Assembly (NCBI GenBank): GCA_037954325.1
Contig: JBBMNZ010000015.1
Span: 12,251,001 to 12,315,000 of the forward strand
Source of the DNA: Fistularia commersonii
Taxonomy: Eukaryota; Chordata; Actinopteri; Syngnathiformes; Fistulariidae
DNA length: 64,000 nucleotides
Reading direction: 5' to 3'
The translations under genes and the position numbers were made by a program. The notes below the pieces were generated by a model. It was given only the letters and a program-made list of their open reading frames with translations. It had not been told where the DNA came from and made no database searches. Shown here piece by piece: positions 45,181 through 55,100 of this stretch. The first letter of the stretch is position 1. The number at the start of each line of letters is the position of its first letter.

Positions 45181-48100
45181 ACGCCAACGTTCAGCTCACA
45201 CGGGGGGGGGATCCCGCTAAAATGTGGCTGACGACTCAGGTTGCTAGGCAACCTGACGTCAGGGGACGGCGCTGGTGTGAAGGGAGGTGAAGCGGCGTCT
45301 GGTGGAGGTCTGGGTGGAACGTTCTTCGGCTGGCCTCGCCTCTAGATGTTTGTGTTCTGACTTCTTCCTTCACGTTCTTTTACGTTCCATCACTTTCCCT
45401 CATGTTCTATCATGTTCTTCCATGTTCCTTCATGTTTCCCCATGTTCTTCATTTTCCCCCGTGTTTTTCCACGTTCCTCCATGTTCCTTCATGTTCCTTC
45501 ATATTCCACCATGTTCTTCATGTTCCTCCATGTTTTTCATGTTCTCCATGTTCCTTCATGCTCTTCATTTTCTTCATTTTCACCTATGTTCTTGCATATT
45601 CTCCCACATTCTTCCATGTTCTCCATGTTCCTCCATGTTCCTCCCTGTGCTTCATGTTCTTCCATGTTCCTTCATGTTCTGGATGTTCTTCGATGTTCCT
45701 CCATGTTTCCTCATGTCTCCCCATGTTCCTCCATGTTCTTCATGTTCTACGTGTTCCTTCATGTCCCCCTATGTTCTTCATTTTCCCCCATCTTCTTCCA
45801 TGTTCTCCCACATTCTTCCACGTTCCTCCACGTTCCTCCATGTTCTTCCATGTTCCTTCATGTTCTCCATGTTCCTCCATGTTCCTCCATGTTCCCCCAA
45901 GTTCTCCTCATGTCTCCTCATGTTCCTTCATGTTCTCCAAGTTCCTTCATGTTCTTCATGCTCTTTATTTTTTCCAATGTTCTTCCATGTTCTCCCACAT
46001 TCCTCCACGTTCTTCATGTTCGTCCATGTTCCTTCATGTTCTCCATATTCCTCCAAGTTTTCCTCATGTTCCTCCATGTTCTTCATGTTCCCCCATGCCC
46101 CTCATTTTCCCCATGTTCCTCCACATTCCTCCATGTTCTCCATGTTTCCTCATGTTTCCCCATGTTCCTCCATGTTCTTCATGTTCCCCCATGTCCTTCA
46201 TGGCTCCTCATGTTCTTCTATGATCTTCCATATTCCTCTATGTTCTTCATGTTCCCCCATGTTCTTCATGTTCCTCCAGAGTCCACTGTAGATGATGTTC
46301 ATCTTTGGAGAACCCTCCATGTTTAAGCTGTGGGTTCTCACTCAGAGGCAGAAGATAGAAGACGTTGGAGATGTTTAAAACTCGAGATGTTCCTGCAGGA
46401 CAGAGAGAACGTTGTTTGTTCCCTCACGTCGCTGCAAAGAACCACCACAACGTGGGCCGTGTACTTTTACAAGTCCACTACTACGAGCACTAGTAGTGGT
46501 CAACATGTGTAGTATTTTGTAGTAACAGTTACCATGAATAGTACTTTGTAGTAACACAAAACACACGCAGTAACACATAGTGTAGTAACATTAACCCAGT
46601 AGTATTTGTAATACATAGTACAAAGTTTGTATATGCTGCTGTTATTAGCACATGTAGTACACAAAGTGTACGTGTAGTAACACATGTAGGAACAAGTAGG
46701 AACAGTAAACATTTGCAGTAATATTTGAGAAGTCGAGGTCCTGGAAGTACCCCATGTAGTAACGTGAAGTATCAAGGCCTTGAATATGCAGTAACGTGTT
46801 GTAACTCAATACTAGTGTAATTTTACTAGCTGTTTTCTTGTGTAGTACTGCTTGGTAACAGTCATGTATTCCATATATACACACTACGAACATGTAGTAT
46901 CTTGAAGTTCCTCATAAGACATGCAGTAACATGTAATTGTAATTGCAGTAACATGTAATTGCATGTGATTACAGATAGTAATAGTGATTAATTGTAATTA
47001 CAGGTGGATCCTGTAAATGCATATGGAGGCTTTAATTACATGTAATTACAGATGGAAGATTTAATTACATTTAATTGCAGGTGGAACCCATGATTTCATG
47101 CAGTAAGAGATGGAACTTATAATTACATGTAATTACAGATTGAACTGGTAATTGCAGATGGAAGTTTTAATTACACATGATTACAGATATGACTTGTAAT
47201 TGCAGATGGAAGTTTTAATTATGTGTAATTACAACTGGCATAGTTTAATTACAGATGGAGCCTTTAATTTCATGTAATTACAGATGGAACCTGTAATTGC
47301 AGATGGAACCTATAATTACATGTAATTATAGATGGAACCAGTAATTACAGATGGAAGTTTTAATTACATGTAATTATACATAATACGTGTAATTGCAGAT
47401 GGAATGCTTTAATTACATGTAATTACAGATGGAGCTTTTAATTTCATGTAATTACAGATGGAACCTGTAATTGCAGATGAAACCTTTAATTACATGTAAT
47501 TACAACTTGTACCTATAATTCCAGATGGAACCGTTAATTATATGTAATTACAGATGGAATATGTAATTGCAGATGGAAGTTTAAAGTACATGTTATTGTA
47601 GATGGAATGCTTGATATTACATGTAATTGCAGATGGAAGTTTTTATTACATGTAATTACATGTAGAACTTGTGATTGCAGACGGAACCTTTAATTACATG
47701 TAATTACAGTTGGAGTGCTTTAATTACATGTAATCACAGAAGGAACCTGTAATTGCAGATGGAAGTTTGAAGTATACATAATAATCGATGGAGTGCTTGA
47801 AATTAAATTTAATTGCAGATGGAAGTTTTAATTACATGTAATTACACATATAACTTGTAATTGCAGGTGGAACCTTTAATTACATGTAATTACAGATGGA
47901 ATGCTTTAATTACATGTAATTATCAATGAAGCCTTTAATTTCATGTAATTACAGATGGAACCTGTAATTGCAGATGGAAGTTTGAAGTAAATGTAATAAT
48001 AGATGGAATGCTTGATATTACATGTAATTGCAGATGGAAGTTTGAAGTTAATGTAATTACACATATAACTTGTAATTGCAGGTGGAACCTTTAATTACAT

Positions 48101-49152
48101 GTAATTACAGATGGAATGCTTTAATTACATGTAATTATCAATGAAGCCTTTAATTTCATGTAATTACAGATGGAACCTGTAATTGCAGATGGAAGTTTGA
48201 AGTAAATGTAATTATAGATGGAATGCTTGATATTACATGTAATTGCAGATGGAAGTTTGAAGTAAATGTAATTATAGATGGAATGCTTTATATTACATGT
48301 AATTGCAGATGGAAGTTTTAATTACAGGTAATTACAGATGGAACCTTTAATTGCATGTAATTGCTGGTAGAAGGTCACGCATCTTCAGGCACCCATACAA
48401 CTGTTCTCCGCTCGCGTCACTGCAGATCTCGGTTCTTCCCGAGCAGAGAACCTGGAGGCGGGGTCTCAGAGGCTCCGCCCCCCCGGCCCTTCCTGAAGGC
48501 CTCCCCTTGTCGTCCCCCCCCTGCAGGTGAAGCTGATGAAGTACATCTGCAAGCAGCTGCAGTGCAAGCGGAAGGTCCCGGAGGAGGAGCGCCCCCAGGC
48601 CCTGGACCGCTTCCCCCACCTCGGGGCTTGGCTTCGAACCATCAACCTCAGACCACACCTCACACAGGTGGGTTCCTCCACAACCAAGGTTCTCGTCCGG
48701 GGGCTCCTGGTTCTCCTGCACCGTTCCGTCCTTGTGGGTTCTCCGTTTTCCTCATAGCAGATTGTCTATATAGGTGTGAGTGAAGGGGTGAATGGTTAGA
48801 TGATTGACAGCTGTCACTCCAGCTTAAGCCCCGCCCCTCCCAGTGCCGTCGCTGGGACAAAGAAAGGGGAGGAGTCAGCTTTCAGACGCTCCACGCTGAA
48901 GTCTCCCACTGGCGGTGGGATCCGTGAAAGCGCCGTCTCCTTCAGGGTCTTGAAGAGCTCCCAGGGTTCCTGGGTTCTTCGCTCCAGGCCGTCAGAAGGT
49001 GGCCGACGTTCTCCGGCGGTGACTTCCTTCCTTCCTGTGCAGCTGCAACCCGCCGAGTCGTGACTGAAGGGGAACCTAATTTTAGATCTTTGGTTCTCTA
49101 GTATCAACCATTCTGACGGAACCGCCTCCTCTCAGGGCCACCATTTATCCTG

Positions 49153-49193
<41 letters not shown>

Positions 49194-49358
49194 TACTCAT
49201 GCACGCATTCTCGGATATACACAGTTTCACACACATACACACACACACACAGATGTAGATTCTCTCACACACACATAGTACTCATGCACACACTCAGATA
49301 TATATACACACACACATAGATACACACAGACACATGCTGCGTATCACATATCTGTGCA

Positions 49359-49402
<44 letters not shown>

Positions 49403-51754
49403 AGAATGCCCTACTTTCTGTGATCTGTGTTTTCTCTCTGTGAAAAAGGGTCTCACCTGACTGACAGGCCTGGTGTGTGTGTGTGTGTTTGTGTCCAGTA
49501 GATGAATAATAGAGAAATAATATTTTGATAAATATAAATAATAAATTATAAAACTCAGGACTCAGGAATATATGAAGGATGCAATAAGCGTGTAATAATC
49601 TGCTTATTACACTATAACAGTGTAATTACACGTTATTACACTTGGTGGTCACACTAACTCACACACACCCTGGTCTCACCTGCTGTTCTGCAGGCTCTGG
49701 AATCCTCGCTGTCACTGGACGGCGTGCTGCAGATGACGGGCGGTCAGTTGAGGGACGCTATGCGCCGCTTAGGGTGCAGCTCTGAGGAGTTCTCCAGGCT
49801 TAGCGCCGCCATCTCCTGTCTGAGGAGCGCTGCAGAGCCCGGTAAGCCCCGCCCCCGACCCCACAGGAAGCAGCACTTCACTACTTCTTTGTTCTTCACT
49901 GCGAAATAGTGCAGCGCAGATGAAGTACCCTTGTATACTGGTGTGTACTTGTACACACAACAGTGTTTTTTCTGTGTGGAGGAGGTCCGAACCGCGAACC
50001 GAAGTTCTCGTCAAGTACATGTACCTCCAACTTGTAGTTTTTTTCCAGAGAAGTTTGGAAAAAGTACCAATAGATATCCAGTGAAGTTCTTGATGAGGAT
50101 GGTACCTCCAGTGTCCAGTGTGACCTTGTTGTTGTTCCAGGGGCGGAGCTAAGGGAGGAGGGGGGCCCTTGGGGGTGGGAGCCCTCCCGGAGGGACAGCG
50201 GCTCCCTGCTGATGGCTGAGCCGCCACTGGTGCCGCCACTCCGCCCCCACAGCCCATCGCCGCTGACGCGTCCATCGGCGGCCTGCTCCACGCCGTCCAC
50301 CCCCAGCGCCGCCACCCCCCATCCCCGCTCCGGCTCCATCTCCGAGTCCCACCCCTTCTTCGGCAGCGGCGAGAGCCCCCCGGCGGCGGCGCTGCTGCTC
50401 CACGGGCGTACCTGCACGCCGCCCGTGACCCCGCCCTCCAGGCGGCGCCATCGCCTGAAGCCCCCCTGCACCCCCCCGCCTCCCTCCCGCAAGGTCCTCC
50501 ACCTTCTGCCCAACATCACGCTCACCCGCAGCAAGAGCCACGAGTCCCAGCTGGGGAACCGGGTGGACGACCCGCTGTCCGGCAGGTACGGAGCCTCCAG
50601 ATCCTCCAGGTGGCTGAGGGGGGGTGTCAGAACGCCAACCAAACTGGGGATGGTTTGACCTTCCTCCTCTTTGATTGGCTGAAACAGGGACAGGAGGTCC
50701 CACCCACAAGGATGACCTCACTGTCTGCTTCATCAATCTGATTGGTTCAGGCCCAAGCGGTGGGGGAGGAGCTTCATCTTCATCCATGTTTCTCCCTCCA
50801 TCTGTCAGAGTTAATCCCCAGATTCCCACAGATTATTCCTCCCGTCCAAACAGGAAGTGTTTCCCCCCCCCCAGCCTCGCCCCGCCCCCTCCTCCTCTGA
50901 TTGGCCGCTGAGCTCCGGGTTAATCCATATCTTCCTGTCTGATGGGGGTCAGATTATGTGACGTGTTGGCTCCGCCCCTAATCCCGGGGGAGACAGCGGA
51001 CTGAACCAAAGCTGCGAGGGCTGGGGGGGTGGGGTTTCCTCAGAGTGTGACCGTCATCCATGCTCCTGCAGGTGCATCAAGAAGAACAAGCTCCTGCAGA
51101 ACGTGCAGGTGAACGGCGCCGGGGGCGACGAACCCCCGTGCCGCCCCCCCGCCGCTCCCGCCCGTGCGAGCGGTGGGCCCCCCGCCGCTCCCCCGGCCCC
51201 CTACACCCTTCCTGGGACCCCCACCTTACTGGAGGAGCACGGAAAGAGTAAGGTTTTTTTTTGGAGGAGAGGGGTTAGCTGGTTCTACTCTGTTTTGACC
51301 TTTGACCTCTACCCCCTTCCCTCACAGATAACATGGCCGTGCACCGAAGTTCTCCACAGGCAGTGAGGAGGGACATCGGCCTCGCCGTCACCCACAGGTT
51401 TGACCCCCCTCCCCCAGAAGAACCATGCCCCCCCCAACCCTCCCCACCTACATCATCTCCAAACCCCTGCAGGTTCTCCACAAAGTCCTGGTTGTCCCAG
51501 ACCTGCCAGGTGTGTCAGAAGAACATGATGTTCGGGGTGAAGTGCAAACACTGTCGGTGAGTCCAGACCCCCCCGCTGTGGACCCGGCCCCCCGACACCC
51601 CATGGTCACGTGACTTCTGTTCCTCCTCCACAGGTTGAAGTGCCACAACAAGTGCACAAAGGAAGCCCCGTCCTGCAGGATTTCCTTCCTGCCCAGTGAG
51701 TCCCCCTGACCAGACCCCCCAAAACTGCCCCCCTACCCAACTGCACCCCCCCCC

Positions 51755-51787
<33 letters not shown>

Positions 51788-51918
51788 CGCCCTCTCTGTC
51801 TCTCTTCTAGTCGCCAAAATCCGGAGGACTGAGTCTGTGCCGTCTGACATCAACAACCCAGTGGACCGGCCCCCGGAGGGGCCGCAGTTTGGGACCCTGC
51901 CCAAGGCCATCACCAAGA

Positions 51919-51957
<39 letters not shown>

Positions 51958-52099
51958 CATGTCCACACGTAAACATGTCTACTAGATGTGTGTATTATTC
52001 ATTTGACTTATGTGTGTGTATATAAATATATAACATGTATAGGTGTGTATGTATAATAAGTCTATAACACATACCTAGGTGTGTGTGTATAATATTTAT

Positions 52100-52141
<42 letters not shown>

Positions 52142-55100
52142 ATACGTAGGATAGGTGTGTGTGTGCATGTGTAACAAATCTATCACATGTATAGTTGTGT
52201 GTATGACAAGTCTATAACATGTATAGGTGTGTGTTTGTAGCACATGTATAGGTGTTTATATAACAGGTCTATAAGATAGATGTGTATATAGCATGTGGAG
52301 ATGTGTGTGTGTGTAAGTAGAACATGTATAGGTGTGTCTATGACAAATCTAAAGGTGTTTGTATGTTTATATCATTATAACACATACTGTATGTAACATT
52401 TAGATCAAATATAGGTGTTTGTAAAACATTTATAACACATATAGGTGTGTGAGTGTGTGTAACATTTATAACACATATATGGGTGTGTGTGTGTAACATT
52501 TATAACACATATATGTATAGGTGTGTGTGTGTGTAACAGGTGTCCAACATGTTTTGGTGTGTGTAGCATGTTTATACCACGTGTGAGTGCTGTATATAAG
52601 CTCTTTGCTCCTGAGCAGGACCATCCCCCGGTGCTGAACCAGCTGGACTCCAGCAGCAACCCCTCGTCCACCACGTCGTCCACCCCGTCCTCCCCGGCCC
52701 CCTTCCAGCAGAGCAACCCCCCCAGCGCCACGCCGCCGCCCAACCCCTCCCCCAAGGGCCACCGCGACACACGCTTCAACTTTCCAGGTAGGGCGCCATG
52801 TATGTGTGTGTGTGTGTGTGTGTGTGAGAGACGAGCTTTGTCAGCAGGTGCATGAGTCGTTTCCAAATAACCCAATCAGTATCAATACTCATTTATCGGT
52901 GGAGGCAATCGACCTTACGGACGACTAAAGCTGTGATATAATAATAGTCCTAGCGTGTGAAAGTTGTTGTAACGTGTTCATAATGTTGTAATAACAGATT
53001 ATCAAGTTAGTATTGTTGTTATAATCGGTTAATAACAAATTCAAAGAGTTAAGACGTTGGGGTCATTTAATAATGTCGAAATCACTAGTTGATAACAGTT
53101 GAAATCACTAGTTAATACATTTGTAAGACGTTTATATGGTTAATAAAATTGTACTAACAAGTTAACCTTGTAAAAGCTAGTTGATAACAGTTGTAAGAAC
53201 ATGTTAAAACAGTTGCAAGAAGTTAATATGGTTAATAAAATTTTCATAAGTTAATGTTGTACTAACTACTTTATTAGTTTTAAGAATACATTAAAACTTA
53301 ACATTTTTTTAAGAATAAGTCAATAGTTAATAAAATTATAATAACAAGTTAATAACATGGTAATAACGTTGATAATGTTGTAATAAAAGGTTAATACAGT
53401 TTTAAGACCACATCGAAAAACGTTTGGCACGTCAATACAGTTGTAATTGCAGTTGATAACATTGTAAACACCAGACGCTAACAGTTGTAGTAACAATGTA
53501 GTAACTAATTGTCATTAGTTGCAATAACGTTGATACACACCTTGTAAAGTACACCGTTGGCAAAGTATTCTAGATGTGATCGTCTTTACTGAGACAAGTC
53601 AAACTATGGTTGTTGGCGATTGTCCGTCCTCCCTGTCGCTCCACTAACTCCTCTGAACCTTCTCACCTGTCCGTCTCTCCTTCCCGCCCAAGCCGCCTGT
53701 TACTTTCAGCACAGACAGCAGTTTATCTTCCCAGGTGAGTCCGAGGCATGAACATCCCTCCTTCTTCTGCACCCCCTACATGTTCATCACCCCTGTGAGG
53801 TCGTCTTCTATGTCTCCATCTGGTGGCCTGTAGTGGGAACCGCATGCATCCTGGCCCGAGCCCCCCCCCCCCCCCCCCCCCGCCGAGCCCCTGCTCGTTG
53901 CTTGTTAGCACGTTAGCACGTTAGCCTCCGCCCTCTGTTTCTTGAATTTGACCCTTTGTGGCGGCACCTGATGGGGGTAGGGCCTGATCTGGAGGTTACC
54001 TGAAGGTATCTGACTGTCTCTCTTCCTGTCTCTGGATCCAATCTTCTCCCCGCAGACGTCTCCAGTCCATTGCACTCCGACGCTCTCCAGGACAATGTGT
54101 AAGTTCTCCATCTGCCACCTGATGATGTAGCTCCTCCTGGATGGGGCCTCTAACTCTCTGTTGTGGCAGCAGCGAGCAGCCGGCGGAGGACATCCACGCC
54201 CAGCTGGTGGAGGACGAGGAGGTAATTGGAGAAGTCGCCAAGCTGGAGGAGCCGTGGTCCGGCTGGACTCCTGACCTGTGACCTTCACCTGTGCAGGACG
54301 TGGATGAGGAAGTCGACGTTGAGGAAGAAGACTCTGGAGGGGAGGAGGAGAACGACGATGACGAGGGGGAGGAGGAGGAGGAGGAGAACGAGGAAGGCGA
54401 GGACGAGGACGAAGGCGAGGAGCTCCGGCCGATGCTGTGCTCGGACGGCGAGTGCGACAAGCTGGACGAGCTGCCGTGTCAGCGGGGGAACCAATGGAAG
54501 GTGCCCATCTCCCGCAAGGCCAGTCAGACCAGCGTCTACCTGCAGGAGTGGGACATCCCCTTTGAGCAGCTGGACCTCGGAGAACTCATCGGGAAGGTGA
54601 GGAACCTCGTTGAGATGTTCAGATCCCATCAGGCGTTGGCTCCTCTGACGTCATGTCCTCTTGCAGGGGCGCTGGGGCAAAGTGCACAAGGGCCGCTGGC
54701 ATGGCGAGGTGGCCATTCGGCTTCTGGAGATCGACGGGAACAACCAGGACCACCTGAAGCTCTTCAAGAAGGAGGTGATGAACTACAGACAGACCAGGCA
54801 CGAGAATGTGGTTCTCTTCATGGGTGCCTGCATGGCCCCGCCCCACCTCGCCATCATCACCAGGTTAGGGTTTGAGAACATCACGCTTCCAACGGCGTTT
54901 CCGCCAGAACTTGGCCTATTTTGTCTCTGGTGGGACCACGGGGACAGTGAACCAAGATGCAGATGGAACCCTGGTGAGAACTGGCTGGGATGAAACTCAT
55001 TGCTCCGTCATGTTTTCTACCCCGCAGCTTCTGCAAAGGCAGGACATTGTACTCTGTGGTCCGGGACACCAAGAACACCCTGGACATTAACAAGACCCGA

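Larger units (their letters stand above)
41152..48526 (+). other. ksr1 intron 1
   Basis: 7.4 kb without a supported exon. From left: GGTTCTCC-rich sequence, composite fish repeat (42240-42440), poly-C (43213-43239), GATC-rich tract (43680-44240), TG/CA arrays, CATGTTC minisatellite (45375-46280), GTAGTAACA tract (46480-46905) and the TAATTACATGTAATTA minisatellite (46910-48365). Confidence 0.85.

Noticed and set aside
45287..46291. Plus-strand frames of 270-334 codons rich in Phe, His, Pro, Ser
   Set aside because: All three frames are open because the CATGTTC repeat has no stop in any phase; no homology, inside ksr1 intron 1.
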